The position numbers and the translations under genes were made by a program. From Acestrorhynchus altus (taxonomy: Eukaryota > Chordata > Actinopteri > Characiformes > Acestrorhynchidae), in the NCBI GenBank assembly GCA_034509495.1, contig CM067519.1, positions 24,913,434 through 24,977,433 on the forward strand: DNA of 64,000 nucleotides. The letters are read 5' to 3'. Shown here one piece after another: positions 21,130-31,850 of the stretch. The notes beneath the pieces are model-generated. The model searched no databases. It saw nothing but the letters and a program-made list of their open reading frames with translations, and was not told the origin of the DNA. Position 1 is the first letter of the stretch. Every line of letters begins with the position of its first letter.

Positions 21130-22262
21130 CTATAGGCTTAATGACTCAGGATCAGAGTAAATTACATTCACAATAGACATATCATAACAAACGACAAGAC
21201 TACAAGACCATATCTAACCCTGACTCTGTCACATCATTGCTGAATTGTCATTATAATTGTAATCTAACCAGTTAAAACTCTATTTTCCAAATTAATTCAA
21301 TCCCAGTTTAAATGCCAAAGGAGCTCCCAGTGCATGTTTACTGCTCCGTCCAAATGTACACGCTCAAGCTGCACACAGACTCTGACGAGGGGGCGGGGCT
21401 ACTGACGTCACTGACCAATTTATTGGGCTTTGGGTTTGCTCTTGTTCTATGCAGTGTTAAAATTTCAAGATAAATGTCTTAAGAAGGGATAATACTGACA
21501 TATACACGGGTTGGACAATGAAACTGAAACACCTGGTTTTAGACCACAATAATTCATTAGTATTAAATTTTTTATTACATTTTTTGGAAAAACCCTGGTT
21601 AGCACCCGGACATCCCTTTCAGACAGCTTCCTCTTGGTCCACAGTTAATCCTGTTGGATGTGGTTGGTCCTTCTTGGTGGTGCTGACATTACCCTGGATA
21701 CCGTGGCTCTTGATTCATCACAAAGACTTGCTGTCTTGGTCACAGATGCGCCAGCAAGACGTGCACCAACAATCTGTCCTCTTTTGAACTCTGGTATGTC
21801 CCCCATAATGTGTGCATTGCAATATTTAGAGCAAAACTGTGCTCTTACCTGCTGATTGAACCTTCACACTCTGCTCTTACTGGTGCAATTAATGAAGATT
21901 GGCCACCAGGCTGCTCCAATTTAGCCATGAAACCTCCCACACTAACAGGTGTTTCAGTTTCATCGTCCAACCCCTGTATGTAATTACTGAAATTACTCAT
22001 TTCATTTTAATTACTCATAGTGGACATTCAGGTCTTATTTCATTTAGGCTTCTGTAGTATTTTGAAGAACTTATTATTGTAAACCTCATTGTCACGCAAA
22101 TAATTACAAATAGGTTTTTCATTTTCAGCTCAAAAACACAAGCAAGCACAAGTTTGATCGAGTATCCAAGGATCTCCTGAAAATAACAATATCTGGTGTG
22201 TGTCTCCTATTAAAGGAAATGTGAATAAAAGTATGTCACACTGCAGAACCCTAGAGTTCTAA
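21130..22262 (+). mobile_element. Family A MITE-like repeat, copy 7, split by a Tc1-like insertion
   Basis: Left part 21130-21502: CTCAGGATCAGAGTAAATTA, CAATCCCAGTTTAAATGCCA, GAGGGGGCGGGGCTACTGAC. Right part 21979-22262: GGATCTCCTGAAAATAACAA, ATCTGGTGTGTGTCTCC, AATAAAAGTATGTCACACTG and the end GAGTTCTAAAGG. Between them sits the complete terminal structure of another transposon. Without the insert the copy would be about 660 bp. Confidence 0.8.
21505..21976 (-). mobile_element. Internally deleted Tc1-like transposon nested in family A
   Basis: Terminal inverted repeats CACGGGTTGGACAATGAAAC (left) and GTTTCAGTTTCATCGTCCAA then CCCCTG (right) are flanked by TA at 21503-21504 and 21977-21978, the Tc1/mariner target duplication. 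On the minus strand the transposase N-terminus is readable: MGDIPEFKRGQIVGARLAG, followed by ASVTKTASL, a typical helix-turn-helix start. It stops soon after at TAA-type codons. The catalytic domain is gone: about 470 bp remain against well over 1 kb in a full element. Confidence 0.9.
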
Positions 22263-22780
22263 AGGTGAAGAGCATGAACTGATGAATGTCGGACACTTTA
22301 TGTACAGCATGAACACAATAATTCGGTCCCTTTTTTTTTACTTCTGCATCTCAACAATACATACGGAGTTGATCCTCAAATGCATTAGTAAATGAGCTGC
22401 AGCTGAAACTGATGAAATATTCTGTAAATGATATGGTCTGTTTTCCGTCCCCTCGGTGTGTTTACTGCTTTCCCATCTGCAGGTTAGGACCTTTTGCTGT
22501 CTGATGTGTGCTTTTGTAGTTTGCAACAAAATATGCTTGGCTTACATTGCTAACAAAGCACTGGACTTGGACCAAGACAACAGCATTATAATCTGTCAAC
22601 AACAAAATATTTCCAATGAAAAACTGAAGATTTATTGTCATTTAGTATAAAAAGCTCTTTCCAACAAAGCACCCCATTAAAAAGACTTTTATCAGGGGAT
22701 TTATGGAGGAATAGATCGGCATAGCTCCGGAAAATGCTGCTTCACTCAGTGTTAAAGGTGCACAATAAACATTCAAGCTA
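22263..22780. other. Unique sequence, nothing recognised
   Basis: No repeat or gene recognised. Confidence 0.45.
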
Positions 22781-22781
22781 C

Positions 22782-23125
22782 ATTATATGGACAAAAGTAT
22801 TGGGACACCTTTTTTTTAATCAAGGGTATTTAAAAGAGTTCCTCCTGCTTTTGTTGGAGTAACTGTATCTGCTATCCAAATAAGACCTACTGGATTTTGG
22901 AACACTGGTGTGAGGATTTGATTGCATTCAGTGACCAGTGCATTAGGGAAGTCAGGATATTGGATGATCACCACCTCACCTCACCCCTAACTTCCCAGCT
23001 CATCCCAAAAGTTTTGGTGTCGAAAGGTTTTGTCAGTGTGTGTGTGTGTGTATGTGTGCATGTGTATGTGTGCGCGTGTCTCCACCAAGGTTCCATAGTG
23101 CAGTAGCAGCATTCCAAACACACAG
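22782..23125 (+). mobile_element. Family F non-autonomous DNA transposon, copy 2 (left end)
   Basis: Begins ATTATATGGACAAAAGTATT then GGGACACC. Inside are AATCAAGGGTATTTAAAAGA, TTTTGTTGGAGTAACTGTAT, TTTGATTGCATTCAG and GATGATCACCACCTCACC. A GT run at 23036-23080 splits the last part, CCATAGTGCAGTAGCAGCAT. The right terminus is lost. Confidence 0.75.
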
Positions 23126-23825
23126 CCCTGACACTGTGAGCAGCTGAGCTGAGATAAATCTAAAAGCATGGCTGCAGAAGATCTCATCCAGTTAACATGA
23201 CGTACTTAAAATTTGAACAGACCGACTGTGTTCATAAAATAAATTTGTGGGGGTCCGCATGTAATTCCCCACACAGATAGGGGTCCCTGGCAGCAGGAAG
23301 TTTGAAGACCCCTGATTTAAAACCAGTCAGCCTCTTCTTCATGATCTGAACGAATATCCATGGTGAATATATTAAAACACAGATTCCTGAGCACATGATG
23401 TTCAATTCCCTGAATTCTGTAATATGTGTTACTTACTGCTGGATGTATTTAAGGATTTTTAGTGTAATTTCTTCACTGTAATGCACTGCAGGCCAGAACA
23501 TTTCACATACACAGACTGTAAAGGCTTATTGATTATTGATTGGACACTAATAGAGCTGGGGTTTGGAAGGGACATGACTTAAAAGGCCTTTCAGATTCTA
23601 GAATCCCTCCTCCTGCTTTGATTAATTTAACGTCTACTCACTGCATGATTTCGAGTTATATAACATTCTCTATGCAAAAAAAAATTTGCATCGGCTTGAT
23701 GCAAATGTCTACATAAGTTCCACATGAATAATACATATTAGACCAACTTGCTTTTAGCAGTAATTGTGTCTGTAATATATTTTATTCATGTAGAAAGTCT
23801 GTACAGATTTGAATTAAGTAAATTC
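23126..23825. other. Unique sequence, nothing recognised
   Basis: No repeat or gene recognised. Confidence 0.4.
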
Positions 23826-24330
23826 AAAGGGGCCCTAGAAAGGAAAACTGTATTTATCTTGGCATAGCTGAATAATAAGGCTTCGTTACAGGGAAGTGAC
23901 AAACCCAGAACCTCAAGCACTGCCTCGAAAAGAAAATCCAGCAGAACCAAACAGCTGTAAAGTGGGCCAAGTCCAAAACACCAAAATGGTGACATAACAG
24001 TCCTGACTTGTTAAGTGTGCACCCCCAACATGTAGGTAAAACCCAACCTCTAGAAAACCCTAGTTTAACTGGACAAACGGTCAAATGTGACAGAAGAAGA
24101 GTATGGTGTTGTTGATACTAGAGAGCAGCTCGTCACTTCAAGGCTACTCATGAAAATACAGGTTGCTTTGAGATTGTTGACCCATTGGAAATGCTTGCAG
24201 AGCAACCAATCGACCCCATGTGCCTTGTTGTGGTACAGAAATGGTGGAGCCTGTAGATGGTCAGTCTCCTCAACTGTAGAAAGTGGCCTAAAAAATTAAG
24301 CCAAGCAAGTCTGCAGGACTAGGGGCGGGG
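23826..24330. repeat. Possible dispersed repeat with a TTGGCATAGCTGAATAATAA core
   Basis: The stretch from GGGGCCCTAGAAAGG through CTTGGCATAGCTGAATAATA and CTTCGTTACAGGGAAGTG to GACTAGGGGCGGGGCTAGG resembles a fish interspersed repeat I recall only vaguely. No second copy is in the window, so this is tentative. Confidence 0.3.
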
Positions 24331-25436
24331 CTAGGCAACAATGTATAATATATACAGTATATAATGCTGATTTTATGGAAGGAGTGGGTCCAAGTGTGAC
24401 AGATTCGTGCAGCAGTGGTTGGAAGAAGGATTAAAAATTAGGTACTGCACAGACCTCTATGACGGGAACATGCCCTCATGTCCATGGCTTTTCCTTTTCC
24501 CATGTCTACAGAACTGAGGACACCAAGTCCAGAAAATTCCCACCGCAGAGACGGGACAAACGTGGTCCGTTCCATGGTCCGCTCCTGTAATAACAAATTG
24601 GACTCGTGAAAGCCAAATCTGGGGAATGGAGTGGGGGCAAGACTAAAAGCTACCCGGCTTGATAACAACACATCACCCTGTGAGAACGTGGTGAGAGGTC
24701 AGCAGCACCCTCCAGTTAGACTCTATAACTACCGTGTTTTTGGTACAGTGTTAAATCTGTGCAGTAACTTCGTGAGCTCACCATAAATGGAAAACTAACG
24801 TTACAATAACGTTACTATTCATACAACAAACACTTCAAAACACTTACAGCGGTATAACAGTATACAGCACTGCATTGGTGGTCTACCTAGAAAAATCTGC
24901 TGTCTTTCTGTGTTTTCTCGGTATTTTGAACCGTCTACGCTCAACATCTCAGTGCAGTGGCAGAAAAACAAGGAACTGATGGTTATGACCATGCAGAGTT
25001 TGGGCCTTCAGGCTTTAAAAGCCTTCTGCTGATGCCCTGGATGACCTGCAGCTCCAGCAGACGCGCTCGCTCCTTTTCGCTTCACTTCATAGACATGCCC
25101 GACGCCGCAGCACTCACGCTGCGCAGATGGACTCTTTCAACAGCGTTTTATGAAGCCACTGTGAGACAGCCTCTCTGTTTATCTGTGAGTGATACAGGCA
25201 AATAAAACGCAGCGGAAAACAAACCGTACCCCCGTGTTCTGGATGAGAAGAACAGCTTCAGTTTAGCGGAGGGCCGATATCTCGCTCCTCATTAACATAT
25301 GACATCTATTTAGTCCAGTCACGATTTCTGTCCTGAATAATTCCTCAGCATCGGAAAAAGAGGAGAGGGAGCGCGAGGGGGGCAGAGAGAGTACGGAGAT
25401 AAACACTGATGGAGGGAGAGATATTGGAATAGTAAT
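24331..25436. other. Mostly unique sequence; possible regulatory or transcribed DNA
   Basis: No repeat family is recognised. The 24957-25205 part is relatively GC-rich and unbroken by repeats, with an 82-codon open frame that has no domain and no clear splice sites. Confidence 0.35.
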
Positions 25437-25975
25437 TACCTACACTACTCTACACTACACTACTCTACATTACTCTACACTACACTACTCTACACTACAC
25501 TACTCTACATTACTCTACACTACATTACTCTACACTACTCTACACTACTCTACACTACACTACTCTACATTACTCTACACTACTCTACACTACACTACTC
25601 TACACTACTCTACACTACTCTACACTAAACTACTCTACACTACTCTACACTACTCTACACTACACTACTCTACACTAAACTACACTACTCTACACTACAC
25701 TACTCTACACTACTCTACACTACACTACACTACACTACTCTACATTACACTACTCTACACTACTCTACACTACTCTACACTAAACTACACTACATTACAT
25801 TACACTACTCTACATTACATTACACTACACTACACTACTCTACACTAAACTACTCTACACTAAACTACTCTACATTACATTACACTACTCTACATTACAT
25901 TACACTACACTACACTACCCTACTCTACTCTACTCTACACTACCCTACTCTACACTACTTTATACACTAAACTTG
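25437..25975. repeat. TACAC/TACTC pentanucleotide satellite
   Basis: About 540 bp built almost only of the 5-mers CTACA, CTACT, CTAAA and TTACA, most often as CTACACTACTCTACACTACA-like strings. No C-to-G step occurs, so it cannot be CpG-methylated. It ends in TATACACTAAACTTGG. Confidence 0.97.
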
Positions 25976-26695
25976 GTCACAGCTTAGTCTCCATATGTGG
26001 ACTGTATGGACTGGGAAGTGAACAGCATGTTATGTATCTGTATGGACAAATAGAGATAGAAACTATAACACATTTTTTAAAAAGTGGAGAACAACAGGAG
26101 AGAGACAGACTATACAGAAAGACACCATAAAGGACATGTGACATGACCTAAAATAGGCAGATGAGTCACAGGGCAGGGCAACGCTGTCCAGCAGTAAAGG
26201 ACAGCAGACCTCATGAGAGGAGACAGTTGAATGATAGTTCAGCAAGAAAACGTTACACTCACCCCTGCCCTGGACCATACTTACCCCAAATACAGTCAGT
26301 CATATCTATTGGCATGTCCAACTTTTGGTACCCACACACCTCTGGTCTGCAGATACCCCCATTTCAAACCAGGGGAGGGCTTTAACTTGACCAGTGCTTT
26401 TTAAAAAAGTTTACAGTAAAAATATTATTTTGGGGTGAAACAAAGGGTTCATAGAGTGATGACATAGAAGAACCTCTATAAAGGACCATGTTTCTTAAAG
26501 AGATTTTCTGTTCCTTTAAATTAGTAAAGAACCTTTGCATCAAGTGAACGTTCCTCACACACACACACACCTGGTTCTTTCTGGAAGTGTTTCTTCTATA
26601 CCATCACTCTAAGAATACTTTGTAGCACCGTCTCTGAGAGTTCCTCAAGGGTGGAGGTCTTCATTAATCACTAATAGATGATAATATTTTCAAGT
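25976..26695. other. Unique sequence with a short (CA)n run
   Basis: Only the CACACACACACACAC stretch at 26557-26571 is noteworthy. Confidence 0.4.
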
Positions 26696-26699
26696 GTGT

Positions 26700-27115
26700 A
26701 GGGAGTACTGGTTTATCACTGCCTCACTGCCCAACCCTAATAGTAGGTTTGAATCCCGGGTCATACTGCTTGCCTTTGACAGGGGGAGTCCAAGAGAGTA
26801 AAACTGGCCCCTCTCAAAACCAGTGCGATACAATGGTGTCTGGTGTGGACTGCCCATTGATGCTGTATGGCTGACCATTGATGCTGTATGGCTGCCCTTT
26901 TATGGTGTATGGCTGCCCTTTTATGGTGTATGGCTGCCCTTTGATGGTATATGGGAACCCAGGGTTTGCAATGGTGGTTTGCTGGGCAGCTTAAGAAAGT
27001 GTCTTGCTTTGCGTGAACCCTCCTAGTGTCAGGAGCCTCCTGTGTGATGGCGGAGAGTCCTAATGGGATTGGGTAATTGGCATGTCCAGTGGGGATGGGA
27101 AAAAAACCCACTACT
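26700..27115 (+). mobile_element. tRNA-derived SINE with an internal minisatellite
   Basis: The B box GGTTTGAATCCCGGG lies at 26747, followed by CATACTGCTTGCC and GGCCCCTCTC. The distal body keeps GAACCCTCCTAGTGTCAG, GAGAGTCCTAATGGGATTGG and GTAATTGGCATGTCC. These occur in order in a tRNA-derived SINE of otophysan fish as I recall it. The middle of the SINE has been replaced or expanded by the repeat at 26845-26950. Confidence 0.7.
26845..26950. repeat. About 24-bp minisatellite inside the SINE
   Basis: Five units close to TGCCCTTTTATGGTGTATGG or its variant GACCATTGATGCTGTATGG. The unit probably arose by slippage of internal SINE sequence. Confidence 0.9.
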
Positions 27116-27149
27116 CATAGTCAATTGTGGAATATCTAGGAGGGAGGAA

Positions 27150-27226
27150 ATTTCAATGGAACTGAAGGAAGCACATGAATGCAATGATTCAATGTGGTGT
27201 GTCCCAATACTTTTGTCCATATAGTA
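27150..27226 (+). mobile_element. Family F right-end fragment (copy 3)
   Basis: TGTGTCCCAATACTTTTGTC then CATATAGTA is identical in layout to 18080-18107. Only the terminus remains, directly right of the SINE. Confidence 0.75.
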
Positions 27227-27289
27227 TATCTCCTAGCCCTGCGACAGTAAAGCACTACTTTATGTAAAACCCTCTGCTTTAAAGCCCTG

Positions 27290-27565
27290 GCACACTGATT
27301 AATGAGCAATGGGTTTGCAAGGCCTCAAAGGAATGCCTCTTTCCCTCTGCCTCGTTCTGTGTCTCATTCGTTCTCTTATTGTTCTCTCTCTCCTCTCCTC
27401 GTCCTGTCCTGACCTCCTTCTGTCTTGTCCCGCTCCGCCCCGGCCTGTGTAAATGCAGAGACAGAGGCAGTGCGTACGACTCCCTCGCTGCCTCTCCCCT
27501 GCATGGCCGTAATGATTACAGTTCAATAATGCCTCCTTTAATTGGGCTTGTGTTGCGTACGCTCT
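27290..27565. promoter_or_regulatory. Candidate conserved non-coding block
   Basis: Non-repetitive sequence with GATTAATGAGCAATGGG, CGTAATGATTACAGTTCAAT and CCTTTAATTGGGCTTG, all homeodomain-type words, plus CT-rich stretches. No second copy is in the window. Conservation is untested. Confidence 0.25.
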
Positions 27566-27710
27566 CTGATGTGGCCAGGGGTAAAAAAAAAAGCTCCTGG
27601 GAGAAGAAAAACATCATTTAAAAAATTCATGCACACATGCAGAACAAAACACGGAAGAACAGGGAATTCTTCTTAATGTGCATTAGCAAGGTCAGACAGG
27701 AGAGGTGGGA

Positions 27711-27712
<2 letters not shown>

Positions 27713-27768
<56 letters not shown>
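27713..27768. repeat. (GT)n microsatellite
   Basis: About 27 GT units. Confidence 0.98.
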
Positions 27769-27770
<2 letters not shown>

Positions 27771-28027
27771 ACCTTGCCGCAGAGAAGCAGAAATATACTC
27801 ATATATACTGTATCTATGAGAAAACAGTTCATTTTCTGTGACCCTGCCGTGCGTCATATCTTTATTATCCAATCACTGCCAGGAACGCTGGCTTTAGCAG
27901 CTTGTATTAAAACATCTTGAATGTGAGGCTGGGTTTCTCCTCATGCAGACCACCAGTGGTGGTCCTGTTAATGTGATACAATCAGTGCTTCACTTTAACA
28001 GCATAGGCTCACCTTGGCTACAGGTTC

Positions 28028-28086
28028 AAAATGTGGACAGAATTACTGGGACACCTTCGTTCTTTCTCCTGAAATCAAGGGTATTA
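28028..28086 (+). mobile_element. Family F left-end fragment (copy 4)
   Basis: ACTGGGACACCTTCG, TCTCCTGAAATCAAGGGTAT and TAACTTTTG match the left end of copy 2 minus its outer tip. Confidence 0.6.
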
Positions 28087-28776
28087 ACTTTTGCCAGTTT
28101 TGTAGAAAGTTTTTGTAGTTTAACATTCTTTTATTCACCAAAAAATCTGAAAAGTACTTATAAGAGATCCTAAGCTTCTCAAATCTGTCTTCTTTTGAAA
28201 TGTAAAATGTACGAAAATGCAAATATTTGTATGAATATGATCATGTTTTTTATCATAAAGTTACTTTGTAGTGTTTTCTTTTTAAAATAATGACTAAACA
28301 CCACTTTATGTTCCAGAAATCCTGTTGGGAATTGATCATCTAGATGTGTTCTTGAGCTGATAGAATCAATTCTATGAGATTATGATTTGTTTGACAAGGA
28401 TATTTACAATAATACGCTGGTCACAATATATGACAGGGGTCTAAATAAGGAAAAAATAATTTATTGTTTCTTATTATTTATATATGCATTGATATTATCC
28501 CTTCTTAGAACCTTTATTCTGAAATTTGAACACTGTGTGAACAAAGCACGAGAGCCAACATTTTCCTCTATAACCTGATTTCATTTAATTGGAAATGAAT
28601 AAATTTGAGCTGAATTACTTCAGATAACTCATCACACAATGATGGTGTAGGGTTACGTCTGTAGTTTCTTACGATGCCTGTATCACGTCTGTAGGTTAGT
28701 CTAATCCTGAGTTATGAAACCTAGAAAATGGCTTGTAACTGCCTGCAAAATGTGGATTTCATATTCTAAGAGTTAA
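28087..28776 (-). mobile_element. Family A MITE-like repeat, copy 8 (inverted)
   Basis: Keeps both halves: GAGATCCTAAGCTTCTCAAA, TTTGAAATGTAAAATGTA, GAAATCCTGTTGGGAATTGA, ATCCCTTCTTAGAACCTTTA, CACTGTGTGAACAAAGC and the end GATTTCATATTCTAAGAGTT followed by AA, next to TTAA. The central GC-rich segment (TGATCAGNGAGAGGGGGCGG of other copies) is deleted. Confidence 0.75.
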
Positions 28777-28799
28777 GGCTGGGTGGATTTATACCCTTC

Positions 28800-29065
28800 T
28801 AATTCACGCCTGGAATTAGGGATGGTGCCAATAGGTTCATGTTTGTTTATCTGCTCCAGAGAGCAGATGGATTAAACAAGCTGTGTGTGCATTTGCACAT
28901 CTGTGTCAGCAATGGGTAAAACTTAAAGTAACGGAATGCGTTGATTAGAAGGGGTGTCCTCAAACAATTCAACGTAGACAATGCATGTATATGTTTGTAA
29001 GGTTTTGTCGGCGTGTGTGTGTGTGTGTGTGTGCGTGTGTGCGTGTGTGTGTGTGTGTGTAGGCT
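28800..29065 (-). mobile_element. Family F internal fragment with (GT)n (copy 5)
   Basis: GATGGTGCCAATAGGTTCAT, GTTTATCTGCTCCAGAG, AGCTGTGTGTGCATTTGCAC and GATTAGAAGGGGTGT are the inverse of words in copy 1 (for example GTGCAAATGCACACACACAG at 17740). GT runs with GC interruptions at 29013-29060 end it. Confidence 0.6.
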
Positions 29066-29204
29066 GTGGTATGAGTCACATTCGCTAAGCTTCTTAAGCA
29101 GCCAAATAAACAGCTCTGGACTAAGAGGTGGCTGGGAAGTGTACGTTTCTTTATTTATTTAGAAATATTTATATATTTCTTTTTCTTTTTCGCATATTGA
29201 TTTT

Positions 29205-29350
29205 GTCTGCAGGAGCAGCTTGGGCTCTAATCATTGCCTTTTGAATTAGAGGGAGAAGATTAGCCAATCACAGAGAAGGCAAAGACCCTAAAGAGGAATA
29301 CCACTCTTCCCTTGCTCTTACTTTGCCTCTATTATCAATCACTCTGTCTA
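29205..29350. promoter_or_regulatory. Candidate conserved non-coding block
   Basis: Non-repetitive, with GCTCTAATCATTGCCTTTTG, GATTAGCCAATCACAG (a CCAAT-type word) and ATATGCAAATCC, an exact POU octamer. It may be a distal element, but conservation is untested. Confidence 0.2.
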
Positions 29351-30003
29351 TATGCAAATCCGTCCATCAATCCATCCACCCACCCCCTGCTCATTAATTC
29401 GGGCTCTGTTAAAGTCACACTGGCAGCAGCACACACATGGCCCTGCACTACAGCCTCCATATAAGACCACTTAATCTAATAGCTATGAAAGAAGGCCTGC
29501 GTGTGTGTACACAGTGTTGCTTCCTGGCACGCTCCATACGTAATGTAATGGATCCTGCACTGCTCCATACATTGGCCTGTCTTCGCTCAGACTGGCTCTC
29601 AGGGGACTTAGTTATGCTGCAGCTGCAACAGACAAAAGCTGCATGCCTCAGGCAGTGGGCTGACTTTACCCAGCACAAGGACCCCTTTATACGTGAATAC
29701 ATTTGAATATAATTTGAACTAGAGACAATGCTTCGTTTTTGTTTTTTTTTTGTTGTTTTTTTTTCTTTGCTTGCAAATCCACCACTCCGGAGAACTCTAC
29801 TTTATTACAATTATTTTAATACTTTTCTGCGTGTTTTATATTGTGATTCAACAAGAGTGCAAAAATGAATCAATTAATCGGAAAGTAATGCAGCAGCAAC
29901 TATTTCAGAAAGTTAGAGTTAATTATTATAATAATACTACAGTTGAAAATGTGCCCAATTCCTAAAAAAAGTTCCCACAGTTCCAGGTGGGTATGAGTAA
30001 TCT
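29351..30003. other. Unique sequence, nothing recognised
   Basis: Overlapping open frames of 89 and 84 codons lie on opposite strands at 29437-29706 with no domain; they are treated as chance. Confidence 0.4.
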
Positions 30004-30229
30004 AACAATCTAACTCCGTTAAAGAGCAGAAACTGTACTACAGTGAAAGTACGGTACCGTATCACAATCTAACTCCATTAAAGAGCAGAAACTGTACTAC
30101 AGTGTAAGTACGGTACCGTACCACAATCTAACTCAATTAAAGAACAGAAACTGTACTACAGTGAAAGTACGGTACCGTATCACAATCTAACTCAATTAAA
30201 GAACAGAAACTGTACTACAGTGAAAGTAC
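30004..30229. repeat. 59-bp tandem repeat, four copies
   Basis: Starts of ACAATCTAACTC fall at 30005, 30064, 30123 and 30182, exactly 59 bp apart. Each unit contains GAAACTGTACTACAGTG. The first three joins carry the perfect palindrome ACGGTACCGT; the fourth copy is cut to ACGTAAG. Copies differ at only a few positions, so the array is young or kept uniform. Confidence 0.97.
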
Positions 30230-30795
30230 GTAAGTAAATGAATTCTGGGAATAATGAAAAACATGCAAAATCACAGTGTTTATGTTCAATCTAGAACCGC
30301 CAAAATACATTTCAGTGCATTGTCATTAGATTCTCTCTAACATAGTAATACATTCCTCAATAAAATAGTCCCATTATTTAACAAAAAGAGCCAATCAGCT
30401 TGCTGCTTACAGAAAAAAAGTCCTGCCTTTCAACAAAAGAGCCAATCAGGTCTCTGATTAGGCCTGGACGTGGAGATCTGTGCAGCACTGCGTCCAGAAC
30501 AAGCAATTGTGCAATACTGAGACAAATGTTACAAACTTCACAAGGTTTCATCAGATTTTATATTCGATTCAGAATCTGTTCTAAATGGTAAAGACTGCTG
30601 GTCACATAGCAACACCTGACAACAATAAAAAAGACATAAAACGTTGTGACTCCAAAGGGAGACCTTCTGCGTAAAGAATCGATACAAATGAAATAGCAGG
30701 AAAAATCCTCCTTTCAATGAATGAAGATTCATTTGCTTTTCTAGATTCAACCAGAAGGCTTTAAATTCAGCAGTCAACACACAGGCATCAGGCAC
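30230..30795. other. Unique sequence with a small direct repeat
   Basis: AACAAAAAGAGCCAATCAG at 30380 is echoed as AACAAAAGAGCCAATCAGG at 30432. Otherwise nothing is recognised. Confidence 0.4.
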
Positions 30796-30960
30796 TACGG
30801 GACAATTCACCCAGGACCGAGTGCCAGTCCATATCTCAGCATACAGATACAGTCACTCACAAACACACACCAGGGCAATTTAGAGTGGCCACCTGATTTC
30901 CTCCTAGATAGGGCCTTGAACCCAAGACCCCAGTGCGAGGAGACGAACTGCCAGATTCTT
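30796..30960. repeat. Dispersed repeat with a GGGCAATTTAGAGTGGCC core
   Basis: GAGTGCCAGTCCATATCTCA, CACACACCAGGGCAATTTAG, AGTGGCCACCTGATTTCCTC and CTTGAACCCAAGACCCCAG follow a common fish interspersed repeat in order. The last word resembles an inverted tRNA B-box region, so a SINE-like origin is likely. Confidence 0.65.
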
Positions 30961-31084
30961 ATCATGTCAAAAGTGAAAAAATAGCAAAAATGGAGACGTT
31001 TACTCAGTATGTTGCTCGACATCTGTTTTGAAGATCAATACAAGCAGTAAAGCTGCCTATTCATACTGTTTATTTCCCAAGCAA

Positions 31085-31440
31085 ACGTTTTACGTCACAT
31101 TGATGCATCGGGACGCGTCCTTAAAGGGCATTCAGCTTCCATACTCCCATCTTCCAGATGCTTGGGCTTCAATCTCTCTCCCGCTCTGGCTCTCTCTCGG
31201 AGCAGAGGAGGCTCTTCGCTTATTGGGCGTGCTTAATTTCCATAAAGACGACTTTGTTTCTTAATTAGTCTCCAGGCTCTCGGCTCCCTGCCTCGCTCAC
31301 TGTCACTTTCCCCTAACCAAACACGGACGGCAATTTGTTAAGTTAATTACCACAGAGCAGAAACTTCCCTTTCTGCTTCTGCGCGGACGCAGAGTGATGA
31401 GGAACGAGAGTTCATCAGACAGATCGCCAGCAGTGGAATG
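31085..31440. promoter_or_regulatory. Candidate conserved non-coding block
   Basis: Complex, non-repetitive sequence with CGTGCTTAATTTCCATAAAG, TTTCTTAATTAGTCTCC and GTTAAGTTAATTACCACAG, three TAAT-core words within 140 bp. It has no copy elsewhere in the window and lacks repeat character. Among unique stretches it looks most like a developmental enhancer, but this is inference only. Confidence 0.3.
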
Positions 31441-31754
31441 CCTTTTTGTTTCCGAATATTTCACTCCCAGGAGCCAAAAAGGAGCGGTCCGTGCCCTGTC
31501 ACTGGGACGCCAAGCTGCTCCCTAGATTTCAGTCACCAAAAGGGTTCTTGCTGTCCATCTGCATGTCATTTTGACAGTGCCTGTTGTGACAGTTTCTGCA
31601 GGATTTCAGATCTCTTTATACATTCCTTTTAGGCAAAAACCTACTTTCTGTTAATAAAACATGGCCAAATTCCTATGAATAAACTGCAAAACATCACAAA
31701 TTAGGTTCCAATATAACAGGACTAAAGTACAGAACACCACAATATCATAGACAT
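31441..31754. other. Unique sequence, nothing recognised
   Basis: No repeat or gene recognised. Confidence 0.4.
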
Positions 31755-31850
31755 AAACAAGGTACACCTTTGGTCTCCGTTACAGGCACTTTGACAGCCA
31801 AACCTTACGTTAATGTGGTCCTGCCGTCAGTTACGACGTTAAGCTTGTAG
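31755..31850. mobile_element. Family D fragment (copy 3)
   Basis: CACCTTTGGTCTCCGTTACA, GGCACTTTGACAGCCAAACC and GTTAATGTGGTCCTGC parallel 51547-51605 (CTTTTGGTCTTCGTCCCAG, GGCACTTTGAGCCCGGTG, ATTAATGAGGTCCTGC). The transposase part is absent. Confidence 0.55.

Noticed and set aside
29437..29706. 89-codon open frame overlapped by an 84-codon antisense frame
   Set aside because: Neither shows a protein family signature; mutual overlap suggests base-composition chance.
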